This document shows positions 49,504 to 58,978 of a stretch of DNA of 64,000 nt, one piece after another. The notes beneath the pieces were generated by a model. That model saw only the letters and a program-made list of their open reading frames with translations. It was not told the origin of the DNA and did not search any database. This stretch comes from Halosaccharopolyspora lacisalsi. GTDB taxonomy: Bacteria; Actinomycetota; Actinomycetes; Mycobacteriales; Pseudonocardiaceae. The stretch spans positions 1-64,000 of the forward strand of contig NZ_JACGWZ010000006.1 of assembly GCF_014137975.1 (NCBI RefSeq), given 5' to 3'. A program made the translations under genes and the position numbers. Positions within the stretch are counted from its first letter, which is position 1, and every line of letters starts with the position of its first letter.

Positions 49504-49566
49504 GCCGAGTTCGGTGCCCGGCGGTCCTGACGGCCGGGTTCGTGCGCCTCGTCGGGGCGCGCGGAC

Positions 49567-50307
49567 TCACCGCACGCGCCGGATCTCCTGGGTGGGCGCG
49601 TCGAACGGCTGCGTCACCGCCTCCAGCTCCTGCGTCGGCCAGTCGTCCTCGAGAAGCTCCTGGTCGCCCTCGCGGCGCTGCTTCAGCCGGGACACGACGA
49701 AGTACACCACCGCCAGCACCACGGCCACGAGCACGGCCTTGGAGAAGAAACCCGCGTAGTGCTCCACGAGGTGCCAGTTGCTGCCCAGGGCGTAGCCGGC
49801 CAGCACGAACGCGCTGTTCCAGATGAGGCTGCCGAGCGTGGTGAACATGACGAACGTGGTCAGCGACATCCGCTCGACCCCGGCGGGCAGCGAGATGAAA
49901 CTCCGGAACAGCGGCACCATCCGCCCGAAGAACACCGCCTTCACGCCGTGCTCGGCGAACCACGCCTCGGTCCGGTCGACGTCGGACAGCTTGATCAGCG
50001 GCATTCGCGCGGCGATGGCCCGCATCCGCTCGTTCCCCAACCACGCGCCGAGGTAGTACAGCACCAGCGCACCGACCAGCGACCCCAGCGTCGTCCACAG
50101 GATCGCGCCGAGGACGCTCATCTCGCCCCGACCGGCCACGACCCCGGCCAGGGGCAGGATCACCTCGCTGGGTACCGGGGGGAACAAGTTCTCCAGCGCG
50201 ATGATCGTTCCCGCGCCGGGGGCGCCGAGGGCTTCCATGAAGCCGATCGCCCAGCCCGCGAAGCCCGTCGGCTCGGCGGGGGCGGCTGCCAGGGTCGTGG
50301 AGTCCAT
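49567..50307 (-). CDS. DedA family membrane protein
   Basis: A 246-aa DedA/SNARE-associated protein of the group implicated in undecaprenyl-phosphate or phospholipid recycling and membrane homeostasis. Characteristic segments are ALENLFPPVPSEVILPLAGVVAGRG, GALVLYYLGAWLG, FGRMVPLFRSFISLPAGVERMSL and GSLIWNSAFVLAGYALG. A charged 40-residue cytoplasmic tail ends the protein. It is divergent from the BTAD regulator gene. Confidence 0.9.
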   Translation of the reverse strand: MDSTTLAAAPAEPTGFAGWAIGFMEALGAPGAGTIIALENLFPPVPSEVILPLAGVVAGRGEMSVLGAILWTTLGSLVGALVLYYLGAWLGNERMRAIAARMPLIKLSDVDRTEAWFAEHGVKAVFFGRMVPLFRSFISLPAGVERMSLTTFVMFTTLGSLIWNSAFVLAGYALGSNWHLVEHYAGFFSKAVLVAVVLAVVYFVVSRLKQRREGDQELLEDDWPTQELEAVTQPFDAPTQEIRRVR

Positions 50308-50493
50308 GCTCGAGCAGTACCACCCTCGTCGTAGCTGGAATGTCCTTTCTCACCATGATTCCAGGCGATGGGAGCGCGGCCTGACGCAGCCTCGGTGACC
50401 CTGATCACGAACGGGTTTTCGCCCGCGGGAAAAACGCTGGGCGTACCGGTGGCGGTCTCTGCGAAGCTGGCGGTGCGCCGGTCGGGAGGCTGA

Positions 50494-53400
50494 GTGAATC
50501 GGGAAGCTGTGTTGATCGGGTTGCTGGGGCCGTTCCAGTTGCGCGGCGATGACCACCGTCCCGTCGAGGTCGGCGGGGCTCGGGTGCGGACGTTGCTGGC
50601 ACGGCTCGCGCTGGAGGCCGACCGCACGGTGTCCACCGAGGCCCTCATCACCGATCTCTGGGGTGATGACCAGCCCGCGCGGGCCCTCAACGCCCTGCAG
50701 TCGCTGGTCTCCCGCGCCCGTCGCGTCCTGCCCGCGGGGATCGCGCTGCGTTCCGAGGGCACCGGCTACGCGCTGGGCGTGCCGACCGAGGAGGTCGACG
50801 TCCACCGCTTCGAGCGGTTGGCCGCGCGGGGACATCGCCTGCTGGACGACGACGTCGCCGGGGCCGCCGAGACGTTGCGGGGTGCCCTGGAGCTGTGGCG
50901 TGGGGACGCGCTGGTCGACTTCGTCGACGCGCCCTTCGCCGCGTCCGAGGCGGTGCGGTTGCACGAACTGCGCCTGACGGCGCTGGAGGAGCGCATCGAC
51001 GCCGACCTGCGGCTCGGTCGCCACGCCGAGCTCGTGGCCGAGCTCGACGGGCTCGCCGCCCGGCAACCGCTGCGGGAGCGTTTCACGGCTCTGCGCGTTC
51101 GCGCGCTCCACGCCTGCGGCAGGCAGGCCGACGCGTTGGCCGCCTACGACGCCCTGCGGCACCGCCTCGCCGAGGAGCACGGTGTCGACCCCTCACGGGA
51201 ACTCAGGGACCTGCACATGGCCGTGCTGCGCGGTGATCCCGGTGTCGACCCCGTCGAACCCGTCCCGGCGCGGGAGCCCACGTCCTCGCTGCCGACGCGG
51301 TTGAGCAGCTTCGTCGGGCGGGAGGACGAGGTCGATCAGGTCCGGAGGTCGCTGGGGCGGTCGCGGCTGGTGACCCTGTTCGGACCCGGTGGAGCGGGCA
51401 AGACCCGGTTGGCGACCGAGAGCGCGGCCGGAGTCGGTGACCGCCGCGTGCTGTTCGTCGAGCTCGCCCCGGTGCGCGACGAGCACGACCTGATTTCGGC
51501 GGTGCTGGGCACGCTGGGCCTCCGGGAGACGCGGTTGCTGGAACGCCAGTCCGCGGCCACGCACGCCATGACGCGACTCGTCGAGGCCCTCTCGGGCGGA
51601 CCGACACTGCTGGTGCTGGACAACTGCGAGCACGTCATCACCGCCGCCGCGGAGTTCGTCGGCGAGCTGCTGTCCCGCTGCCCACGGCTGGAGGTGCTGG
51701 CCACGAGCCGGGAACCGTTGGCGCTCACCGGTGAGAAGCTGCTGCCGGTCGGTCCGCTGGGACTGCCGGACAGCTCGGACGAGCAGGACAAGGCGGCAGC
51801 GGTGCGGCTGTTCGTCGAACGGGCGGCGGCGGTGAGCCCGACCTTCGCCCTGTCCGAGAGCAACACCGCCGACGTGGTGGAGATCTGCCGGCGGCTGGAC
51901 GGGATGCCGCTGGCGATCGAGCTCGCGGCCGCTCGGCTGCGCGGGATGAGCGTGCGCCAGGTCGCCGAACGGCTCGACGACCGGTTCCGGCTGCTCACCA
52001 GTGGTAACCGGAGGTCGATGCCCCGGCACCGCACGCTGCGGGCGGTGGTCGAGTGGAGCTGGGAGCTGCTCGACGACGCCGAACAGGTCCTGGCCCGGCG
52101 GTTGGCGGTGTTCGCCGGCACCGTGCGGGCGGAGTCGGTGACCGCCGTGTGCGCGGGTCCGGGGCTGCCCGCCGCCGACGTCGTGTACGTGCTCAGCTCG
52201 CTGGTCGAGAAGTCGTTGGTGGAGGCGGTCGACGGGGGCCGGGGGATGCGCTACCGGATGCTGGAGACCGTGCGAGTCTACTGCGCCGAACGGTTGGTCG
52301 CGGCCGACGAGCGGGAGAGCACTCGGACGGCGCACGCCGAGCACTTCCTGGAGCTGGCCGAAGTCGGGGGCCACCAGGTCCATCTGGCCGAACAGCTCGA
52401 CTGGATGGAGCGGCTCGACGCCGATCACGACAACATCCTGGCCGCGCTGCACCGGTGCACGACGGTGGTCGACGCCGATCGCGCCGTTCGCTTCTGCGCG
52501 GCGCTGGCCTGGTACTGGTCGATGAGCGCGCAGTACTCCGAGGTCGAGGGCCGGTTCGATGCGGCCATGTCCCTCGGCGGCGACGCACCGGCGGCGAGCC
52601 GCGCCGCCATCGAGCTCATGCGCGGTTTCTTCGCCCGGACCGCGGACTGGACCGAGCAGCTGCGTGGTTCGGCGGCCGCGGCGCGGGACACCGACGCGAT
52701 GGGCCACTACCTCTACGTGGCGGGCATGGAGCCGGTGGCATGGCTGATGTCGGGGGAGGCGGAGGAATTCGAGCGCAGCGTGCGGCGTGCCTTCGCCCAT
52801 CCGAACCCGTGGGCCAGGGCCGCGGCTCGTTACGCGCGCTCGGCCGGAGCCGAGCAACGGGGCGATGTCACTGGTGGCGAGGAGGACGCCCGGGAGGCCG
52901 CGCGGGAGTTCGAGGCGGTCGGGGATCGCTGGGGAGTGGCGCAGGCCGTCAGCAGTCAGGCCGGATTCCGCTCGCTGCGCGGTGACCACGCGGGAGCCAT
53001 CGAGGTGCTCGGGGAGTCCGTGGAGACGATCCGGCAGCTGCGCTCGAACGAGGACCTCGCCGCACTGCTGGTCGTGATCGGGACCGAGAAGCTCCGAGCG
53101 GGCGACCTAGCCGGGGCACGCACCGACATGCACGAGGCCGACGAGCTGACGGAGCCGTTCTCGCCGCACCGGATGCTCGTCTGGTCCGGGCTCGTCGAGG
53201 TCGCCCGGCACGGTGGCGAGCTCGGACGGGCCGAGGAGTACCTCCGGCGGGCGCACGAGGACCTGGACGGGTCGTCGCACGTGTCCCATCCGGTTCGGCA
53301 GCTGGTGCTGTTGTCCGAGGTGCGACTGCGGCTGTATCAGGGCAGGCTCGACAGGGTGCGTGTATTGCTGCGTCAGGGTCTCGGGATCGGCAACGGCATC

Positions 53401-53667
53401 GAGAACATGCCGATGAGCGCGGTTTGCGCCGAGCAGGCGGCGCGCTGGTTGTCCGCGTCGGGGGAACCGGAGCGGGCGGCGCGTGCCCTGGGCACCGCCG
53501 TGGCACTGCGTGGCCTGCTCGACGAGGGCGACCCCGAGGTCCGGGCACTGCGTCGCGAGCTCGAGGAGTCGCTCGGCGTAGCCGACTGCCGCCGACTGTT
53601 CGAGCGTGGTGCCGCGTTGTCCCGTGCCGATGCCCTCACCGAGCTGTCCTCGGTCCTGCATGGTTGA
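50494..53667 (+). CDS. BTAD-domain AfsR/SARP-family regulator with ATPase and TPR-like regions
   Basis: A 1,057-aa large regulator. An N-terminal OmpR-type winged helix (about residues 1-95; LLGPFQLRGD..., VSTEALITDLWG) is followed by a bacterial transcriptional activator domain (about 100-245; HRFERLAARGHRLL, ALHACGRQADALAAYDALR). Next is a STAND/NB-ARC-type NTPase (about 265-600) with P-loop FGPGGAGKTRLA near 295, LLVLDNCEHV near 373, and GMPLAIELAAARL. The remaining 400 residues are helical, TPR-like repeats. Such proteins usually control secondary metabolism or development; no biosynthetic cluster is adjacent. GTG 50494 follows GGGAGG. It may drive the DASS transporter 95 bp downstream. 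Confidence 0.85.
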   Translation: MNREAVLIGLLGPFQLRGDDHRPVEVGGARVRTLLARLALEADRTVSTEALITDLWGDDQPARALNALQSLVSRARRVLPAGIALRSEGTGYALGVPTEEVDVHRFERLAARGHRLLDDDVAGAAETLRGALELWRGDALVDFVDAPFAASEAVRLHELRLTALEERIDADLRLGRHAELVAELDGLAARQPLRERFTALRVRALHACGRQADALAAYDALRHRLAEEHGVDPSRELRDLHMAVLRGDPGVDPVEPVPAREPTSSLPTRLSSFVGREDEVDQVRRSLGRSRLVTLFGPGGAGKTRLATESAAGVGDRRVLFVELAPVRDEHDLISAVLGTLGLRETRLLERQSAATHAMTRLVEALSGGPTLLVLDNCEHVITAAAEFVGELLSRCPRLEVLATSREPLALTGEKLLPVGPLGLPDSSDEQDKAAAVRLFVERAAAVSPTFALSESNTADVVEICRRLDGMPLAIELAAARLRGMSVRQVAERLDDRFRLLTSGNRRSMPRHRTLRAVVEWSWELLDDAEQVLARRLAVFAGTVRAESVTAVCAGPGLPAADVVYVLSSLVEKSLVEAVDGGRGMRYRMLETVRVYCAERLVAADERESTRTAHAEHFLELAEVGGHQVHLAEQLDWMERLDADHDNILAALHRCTTVVDADRAVRFCAALAWYWSMSAQYSEVEGRFDAAMSLGGDAPAASRAAIELMRGFFARTADWTEQLRGSAAAARDTDAMGHYLYVAGMEPVAWLMSGEAEEFERSVRRAFAHPNPWARAAARYARSAGAEQRGDVTGGEEDAREAAREFEAVGDRWGVAQAVSSQAGFRSLRGDHAGAIEVLGESVETIRQLRSNEDLAALLVVIGTEKLRAGDLAGARTDMHEADELTEPFSPHRMLVWSGLVEVARHGGELGRAEEYLRRAHEDLDGSSHVSHPVRQLVLLSEVRLRLYQGRLDRVRVLLRQGLGIGNGIENMPMSAVCAEQAARWLSASGEPERAARALGTAVALRGLLDEGDPEVRALRRELEESLGVADCRRLFERGAALSRADALTELSSVLHG

Positions 53668-53761
53668 ACACCGTTGACACCGCCGCAGTATCGGTTACCG
53701 TCTGTTTCTTGACTCATCGGGCTGGTACATCCACCCGAGTGATCGTCGAGGTGGAGGTGCC

Positions 53762-55312
53762 ATGGAAAAACAGTACGGTGAAGACGTTGTGTCGCCCGGT
53801 AGCGGACTCAGTCCCGAAAGTGGTGAAGTCGAGGAACCCGCTCGGGCGTCCCGACGAGCCTGGATCGGTCGGGGGCTCGGCCCGGTGCTGGCCGTCGTGG
53901 CGTACTTCCTGCTGCCGAGCGGTATCGGCCACCAGGCTCGCGGCGTGGCCGCCGTGGGAGTGCTCATGGCGGTCTGGTGGGTGTGCGAGGCGCTGCCGCT
54001 CGCCGCCACCGCCCTGCTGCCGATCGCGCTGTTTCCCCTGGTGGGGGCGGCCGACATCGAGGAATCCACCGCTCCCTACGCCAGCGACATCGTGTTCCTG
54101 TTCATGGGTGGGTTCATGCTGGCGCTGGCCATGCAGCGCTGGGGCCTGCACCGCAGGATCGCGCTGCGGACCGTGCTGGCGGTGGGCACCAGACCGTCCC
54201 GAGTGGTCGGCGGGTTCATGCTGGCCACCGGCTTTCTGTCCATGTGGGTGAGCAACACCGCCACGACCGTGGTGATGCTGCCGATCGGCCTGTCCGTGCT
54301 CACGCTGGTCTTCGACCGGGTGCCCACCGGTTCCGAGGTCGGGGCGCAGTCCGACACGTTCAAATTCGCGACCTGCCTGATGCTGGCGATCGCCTACTCG
54401 GCGAGCATCGGCTCGCTGGCCACTCTGATCGGCACCCCGCCCAACCTGTTCATGGCCGGGTTCCTTTCCGAGACCTACGGCATCGACATCGGATTCGGGC
54501 AGTGGATGCTGTTCGGTCTCCCGGTGGCCGTGGTCCTCATGGGAGTGGCCTGGCTGCTGCTGACGAAGGTGCTCTACCCGACGACGATGAGCGACATCCC
54601 CGGCGGCCGCGAGTTGTTCCGGGGCGAGCTGGACAAGCTGGGTCCGATGAACCGCGGCGAACGGGTCGTGGGGATCGTGTTCGTGTGCACGGCGCTGATG
54701 TGGATCCTCCGCGAACCGCTGACCCAGGTCGTGCCCGCGCTGAGCAGCCTGGACGACACCGGCATCGCGATCATCGCCGCCCTCGTGCTGTTCGCAGTTC
54801 CGGTGGACGCCCGGCGCGGGGTGTTCACGCTGGACTGGACCTCGGCGGCGAAACTGCCGTGGGGCGTGCTGCTGTTGTTCGGGGGCGGGTTGTCGCTGGC
54901 CTCGGCGATCGACTCCAGCGGGCTGGACGACTTCATCGGCGGCAGCGTGGGCGCGCTGGGCGGAGTGCCCACGTTCGTGCTCGTGCTGATCGCGGTCCTC
55001 GCGGTGATCCTGCTGACCGAGTTGACCAGCAACACGGCCACCACGGCCACGTTCCTGCCGATCCTGGCGGGAGCCGCCCTGGGTCTCGACCTCGGCGTGA
55101 TGTTGTTGGCGGTGCCCGCGGCCGTGGCGGCGACCTGCGCGTTCATGATGCCGGTGGCCACCCCGCCGAACGCGATCGTGTTCGGCTCCGGTTACGTGAG
55201 CATCCCGCAGATGGTCAAGGCGGGGTGGTGGCTCAACCTCGTGGCGATCGTGCTCATCCCCGTGGCCGTCTACACCCTGGGTGCCTGGGTGCTCGGCATC
55301 ACCCTCGGGTGA
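53762..55312 (+). CDS. DASS/SLC13 family sodium-coupled anion symporter
   Basis: A 516-aa transporter for dicarboxylates, sulfate or similar anions, with an approximately 40-residue polar N-terminus and 11-12 membrane segments. Both SNT signature repeats are present: WVSNTATTVVMLP near residue 165 and ELTSNTATTATFLP near 423. Each is followed by a TPPN sequence (IGTPPNLFMAGF, ATPPNAIVFGSG). ATG 53762 follows GGAGGTGCC. Substrate cannot be told from sequence. Confidence 0.9.
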   Translation: MEKQYGEDVVSPGSGLSPESGEVEEPARASRRAWIGRGLGPVLAVVAYFLLPSGIGHQARGVAAVGVLMAVWWVCEALPLAATALLPIALFPLVGAADIEESTAPYASDIVFLFMGGFMLALAMQRWGLHRRIALRTVLAVGTRPSRVVGGFMLATGFLSMWVSNTATTVVMLPIGLSVLTLVFDRVPTGSEVGAQSDTFKFATCLMLAIAYSASIGSLATLIGTPPNLFMAGFLSETYGIDIGFGQWMLFGLPVAVVLMGVAWLLLTKVLYPTTMSDIPGGRELFRGELDKLGPMNRGERVVGIVFVCTALMWILREPLTQVVPALSSLDDTGIAIIAALVLFAVPVDARRGVFTLDWTSAAKLPWGVLLLFGGGLSLASAIDSSGLDDFIGGSVGALGGVPTFVLVLIAVLAVILLTELTSNTATTATFLPILAGAALGLDLGVMLLAVPAAVAATCAFMMPVATPPNAIVFGSGYVSIPQMVKAGWWLNLVAIVLIPVAVYTLGAWVLGITLG

Positions 55313-55316
55313 GAAG

Positions 55317-55344
55317 GTGGACAATTTTCCCTAAAATTGTTCAC
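55317..55344. repeat. AT-rich hairpin sharing its core with the 63.2-kb inverted repeat
   Basis: GTGGACAATTTT (55317-55328) and AAAATTGTTCAC (55333-55344) pair with one wobble around CCCT. The stretch ATTTTCCCTAAAATTGT differs by a single base from ATTTTCCCTAAAGTTGT at 63224-63240. It is strikingly AT-rich for this genome and lies 5 bp after the DASS stop. Confidence 0.6.
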
Positions 55345-55363
55345 GGTCGCCCGAAGGGGTGAT

Positions 55364-55402
55364 GCCCGGTCCCTCCCGCCCCCGATACGGGAGGGACCGG
55401 GC
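55364..55402. terminator. Bidirectional terminator between DASS and drrB-like genes
   Basis: GCCCGGTCCCTCCCG (55364-55378) and CGGGAGGGACCGGGC (55388-55402) form a perfect 15-bp stem between convergent genes. Confidence 0.85.
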
Positions 55403-55511
55403 GTTCGCCGGGAGTGCCTCCCGGAAAGCGGCGCAGCCGCTTCGCACCCGTGCAAGCAGGCCGACCCGGCTGAGGTCCCGGCCCACGACGCAGGCCATTC
55501 TCCGAGGGCTC

Positions 55512-56342
55512 TCAAACGCGGCGGCGGTAGCTCACCATGGCCAGTGGGAAGAAAACCGCCACGAGCGCGACCATCCAGATCAGCGTCACGGCCAGCGGAG
55601 CCATCACGGGCCCACCGATCATCAGCCCCCGCGCGGTGTCGGCGAGCTTGCTGACCGGATTGATCGAGACCCAGGCCTGCAACCACCCCGGCATCGTCTC
55701 GGTCGGGACGAACACGTTGCTGCCCATCGTCATCGGGAACATGAACGCCATCGCCACGCCCGGCAGCGCCTGCTGGCTCCGGACCAGCATGCCCAGCCAC
55801 ACCGACACCCAGCACATGCACAGCGCGAACCCGATCACCAGCAGGATCGCCAGCACCGTGGGAACCACGCCGGTCCGGATCCGAAAGCCCATCAGCGTGG
55901 CGACGACGAGCAGCACCGCGATCGAGACGAGGTAGCGCACCACGTCACCGAGCACGGCGCCGATCAGCGGTGCCGACCGCGCCACCGGCAGGCTGCGGAA
56001 GCGGTCGAAGACCCCCTTGCTGATGTCGGTGTTGAGCTGCATCCCGGTGCCGAGGCTGCCGAAGACCATGGTCATGGCCATGACCCCGGGCAGGGTCCGC
56101 TGGAGGTAGATCCCGGTGTCCGCGGCGATCGCCCCGCCGAAGATGTAGACGAACATCACCAGGAACAGGATGGGCTGCAGGGTGACGTCGAGCAGGGCCT
56201 CGGGCGACTTGCGGATCTTGAGGGTGCTCCGCCCCGCCAGCGTCAGCCCGTGCTTGATCGTGCGTAGCGGTCCGATGTGCTCCGGGGCCGCCGCTGCCGG
56301 GGTCGGCGGCTCGGTCGTGGCACTTTCGACGGTGGTCGTCAT
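55512..56342 (-). CDS. ABC-2 type transporter permease (DrrB-like)
   Basis: A 276-aa membrane subunit of a daunorubicin-resistance-type exporter, with six membrane helices. GVMAMTMVFGSLGTGMQLNTDISKGVFDRFRSLPVARSAPLIGAVLGD is the diagnostic central segment, and MPGWLQAWVSINPVSKLADTARGL lies near the end. It is encoded immediately after its ATPase with a 4-bp overlap. The substrate is unknown; lipids or drugs are typical. Confidence 0.9.
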   Translation of the reverse strand: MTTTVESATTEPPTPAAAAPEHIGPLRTIKHGLTLAGRSTLKIRKSPEALLDVTLQPILFLVMFVYIFGGAIAADTGIYLQRTLPGVMAMTMVFGSLGTGMQLNTDISKGVFDRFRSLPVARSAPLIGAVLGDVVRYLVSIAVLLVVATLMGFRIRTGVVPTVLAILLVIGFALCMCWVSVWLGMLVRSQQALPGVAMAFMFPMTMGSNVFVPTETMPGWLQAWVSINPVSKLADTARGLMIGGPVMAPLAVTLIWMVALVAVFFPLAMVSYRRRV

Positions 56343-57304
56343 GCTGCCGTGCCCTCCTCGGCGTCGTCGGCGGCGGGCTTGCCGGTGATCGACAGGAACG
56401 CTTCGTCCAGACTGGGCAACCGCAGCGAGAGCTCGTCGGCGGTGATGTCCGCGTCGTCCAGCCGGCGCACCAGCGCCGACATCAGCACCGGATCGTCGGC
56501 CGGGGCCGTGAGCAGCCCGGTGTCGGCGTTCTTGGTCGGCTCGGTGCCGGTGAGTTCGGCGAGGATTCCGGAGATCGTCTCCAGCTCGCTCGGGGAACTC
56601 GAGCGCACCTGGAGCGTCTGACTACCGGTGCGGCGCTTGAGCTCGTCGGCGCGCCCCTCGGCCACCACCCGACCGTGGTCGATGACGCTGATGCGGTCGG
56701 CCAGCTGGTCGGCCTCCTCCAGGTACTGGGTGGTCAGCAGCACCGTGACCCCCTCGTCGGTGAGCGTGCGCACCATCTCCCACACCTGGTTGCGGCTGCG
56801 CGGGTCGAGCCCGGTCGTGGGCTCGTCCAGGTACAGCACCTCGGGGCGGCCCATGAGGCTGGCGGCCAGGTCGAGCCTGCGCCGCATCCCTCCCGAGTAC
56901 GTCTTGAGCGCGCGCCCCCCGGCTTCGGAGAGCCCGAAGCGCTCCAGCAGTTCGGCGCCGCGTGCCTTGGCGTTCCGGCGCGACATCTCCAGCAGCCGAC
57001 CGATGAGCAGCAGGTTCTCCGAACCGGTCAGCTCCTCGTCCACCGAGGCGTACTGACCGGTCAGCCCGATCCTGCTGCGTACCGCGACCGGTTGGCGCCG
57101 CACGTCGTAGCCGGCGACGGTCGCGTGCCCCTCGTCGGGGCGCAGCAGCGTCGCCAGGATGCGGACCGACGTGGTCTTGCCCGCACCGTTGGGACCGAGC
57201 ACGCCGAGGATCGAGCCCGCGGGTGCGGCGAGGTCGACACCACCCAGCGCCGTCGTCGACCCGAAGCGTTTGACCAGGCCCTCGGCCTGGACCGCGAAAG
57301 TCAT
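56339..57304 (-). CDS. ABC transporter ATP-binding protein (DrrA-like)
   Basis: A 321-aa ATPase of the DrrA family. Walker A GPNGAGKTT is near residue 37, the signature YSGGMRRRLDLAASLMG near 138, Walker B VLYLDEPTTGLDPRSR near 158, and the H-loop is replaced by TTQYLEEAD (Gln, usual for DrrA). The C-terminal DrrA-specific domain ends LRLPSLDEAFLSITG. ATG 57304 follows AGGGAGGACGA. The two genes form a small operon divergent from the EEP-family gene. Confidence 0.9.
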   Translation of the reverse strand: MTFAVQAEGLVKRFGSTTALGGVDLAAPAGSILGVLGPNGAGKTTSVRILATLLRPDEGHATVAGYDVRRQPVAVRSRIGLTGQYASVDEELTGSENLLLIGRLLEMSRRNAKARGAELLERFGLSEAGGRALKTYSGGMRRRLDLAASLMGRPEVLYLDEPTTGLDPRSRNQVWEMVRTLTDEGVTVLLTTQYLEEADQLADRISVIDHGRVVAEGRADELKRRTGSQTLQVRSSSPSELETISGILAELTGTEPTKNADTGLLTAPADDPVLMSALVRRLDDADITADELSLRLPSLDEAFLSITGKPAADDAEEGTAA

Positions 57305-57454
57305 TCGTCCTCCCTGGTTTTTCCGCACTCATCATCGGGTCAGGGGCTGACAAGATGCGCACACTTCGCTGTCAGCGCGCGTGACCCCGCTTACGCCTCC
57401 GCGGGCGGGAGCGCCCCGGACTGCTGTATTAGTGGACGGGGAACGAGGAGGGTC

Positions 57455-58471
57455 ATGGACGACACGATCGAGATGGTCGAGACCGGCACGGTGACCGGGA
57501 GACGGCGTCGCTCCCCCGGAGGCGGCAAGGTCACCGCCGTCCTGCTGGTGGTGGCGGTGCCGTTCCTGCTCTGGGCTGCCCTGCCGCTGGCCAGCTTCGA
57601 CGGTACGCGCTACACGTCGGCTCTCGTGGCTCTTACGCCCTACGCCGTACCTGCGGGTGTGGTGATCGCCGTGGCGGCGCTGCTGCTGAGGCGGTGGTTG
57701 ATCACCTTGGTGGTCGGCTCGGTCACGGCTCTGCTGGTGGCTTCCGTGCTGCCGCGGGCGATTCCGGACAGCCCCGTTCCCGTGCGGGGGCGATCGGTGA
57801 CGGTGATGGCCTCGAACACGCTCTTCGGAGGCGCCGACGCCGGGCGCATCGTGGAGCTGGTGCGCAGCCACGGCGTCGACGTGCTGGCGCTGGAGGAACT
57901 GACCCCCGGCATGGTCGAGAAGTTGAACCGGGCGGGGCTGGGCAAGGTGCTGCCGCACCGGGTCTTCGACGCGGGGCCGGGCGGCGAGGGCACCGGCATC
58001 GCTTCGCGCTACCCGCTGCGGGAACTGTCACTGATGCGGTCGACGACGATGAGTCAGCCGTCGGCGCTGGTGGACCTGCCCGGCCCGCGCGACGTGCAGT
58101 TCGTCGCCGTGCACCCGATGATTCCCGTGGGGGAGGGGACGGTGGACACGTGGGAACGCGAGATCGCTGCCCTGCCGGATCCGGCCGAGGGGCGTCGCGG
58201 ACCGGCGCGGGTGCTGGCGGGCGACTTCAACGCCACGCTGGACCACACCCCGCTGCGCAACCTGCTCGGACAGGGCTACTCCGACGCGGCAGAGGTCACC
58301 GGTGACGGGTTCTCCCCGACCTGGCCGATGCGCGGACGCTCGCTGGTTCCGCCGGTCACCCTCGATCACGTGCTGACCAGCGGTGACATCGTCACCCGGG
58401 GGTATCGCACCTTCGAGATCGCGGGGACCGACCACCGGGCCGTACTCGCCCACCTCGCCGTCCCGAGCTGA
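57455..58471 (+). CDS. Membrane-anchored endonuclease/exonuclease/phosphatase family protein
   Basis: A 338-aa protein. Three hydrophobic helices within residues 28-110 anchor it, and the C-terminal EEP domain faces outside. The domain contains SVTVMASNTLFGGADAGRIVELVR, LALEELTP (metal-binding Glu), AVHPMIP, LAGDFNATLDHTPLR and TLDHVLTSGD, ending GTDHRAVLAHL. All catalytic residues of the DNase I/phosphodiesterase fold appear intact. ATG 57455 follows ACGAGGAGGG. Substrate may be extracellular nucleic acid or a phospho-ester. Confidence 0.85.
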   Translation: MDDTIEMVETGTVTGRRRRSPGGGKVTAVLLVVAVPFLLWAALPLASFDGTRYTSALVALTPYAVPAGVVIAVAALLLRRWLITLVVGSVTALLVASVLPRAIPDSPVPVRGRSVTVMASNTLFGGADAGRIVELVRSHGVDVLALEELTPGMVEKLNRAGLGKVLPHRVFDAGPGGEGTGIASRYPLRELSLMRSTTMSQPSALVDLPGPRDVQFVAVHPMIPVGEGTVDTWEREIAALPDPAEGRRGPARVLAGDFNATLDHTPLRNLLGQGYSDAAEVTGDGFSPTWPMRGRSLVPPVTLDHVLTSGDIVTRGYRTFEIAGTDHRAVLAHLAVPS

Positions 58472-58517
58472 GAACGCGAAACCCGGGGGCGCGACCGCCC
58501 GGGCCGCTGCCTCAAAG

Positions 58518-58566
58518 GGTGAACGGGCCGTTCGGGCGATCACACCGCCACGACGGTCCGTTCACC
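58518..58566. terminator. Hairpin between the EEP gene and mhuD
   Basis: GGTGAACGGGCCG (58518-58530) and CGGTCCGTTCACC (58554-58566) pair with one G-T wobble around a 23-base spacer. It is located between convergent genes. A shorter CCCGGG-armed hairpin lies just upstream of it. Confidence 0.55.
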
Positions 58567-58636
58567 ACGACGCGGTGAGGCGCCTTCAACCGGACGACCT
58601 GACAGGGGGAAGCCTGCTGAGATCGTTCCGACGAGC

Positions 58637-58951
58637 TCAGCCCTGCTCGCCGGGATGGGACTCCAGGACGACCTCGAAGCCCATGAGGGTGGCTCCGGTG
58701 GCGACCGGCTGCTGGTTCTCCTGGCTGTGGGCCTCCTTGGCGGGGCCGTTGGCCCAGGCCTGGAAGTCCTCCTCGGTCTCCCAACGGGTGTAGACGTAGT
58801 AGCGGTTCTCGCCGTTGACGGGGCGCAGCAGCTCGAAGCCCAGGAAGCCCGGTGCGCTGTCCACGGCACCGTGGCGCTGTCCGAAGCGCCGCTCCAACTC
58901 CTCGCCCTTGCCCTCGGGAACCTCGATCGCGTTGATCTTCACGACAGCCAT
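58637..58951 (-). CDS. mhuD: Heme-degrading monooxygenase MhuD-like
   Basis: A 104-aa ferredoxin-like-fold protein very close to M. tuberculosis MhuD (Rv3592), which opens heme to mycobilin and releases iron without CO. VVKINAIEVPEGKG supplies the conserved Asn7. WETEEDFQAWANGPAKEAH supplies the Trp near 66 and the heme-ligand His near 75, and VATGATLMGFEVVLE ends the fold. ATG 58951 is the start. It is the last gene of the disA-mutY-...-mhuD minus-strand run, just after the YhgE/Pip gene. Confidence 0.85.
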   Translation of the reverse strand: MAVVKINAIEVPEGKGEELERRFGQRHGAVDSAPGFLGFELLRPVNGENRYYVYTRWETEEDFQAWANGPAKEAHSQENQQPVATGATLMGFEVVLESHPGEQG

Positions 58952-58978
58952 GCCGCCAGGTTACGCCTTTCGGAGCAC

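Noticed and set aside
49490-50356. Alternative minus-strand frame overlapping DedA
   Set aside because: Arg/Gly/Ala-rich shadow of the clear DedA coding frame.
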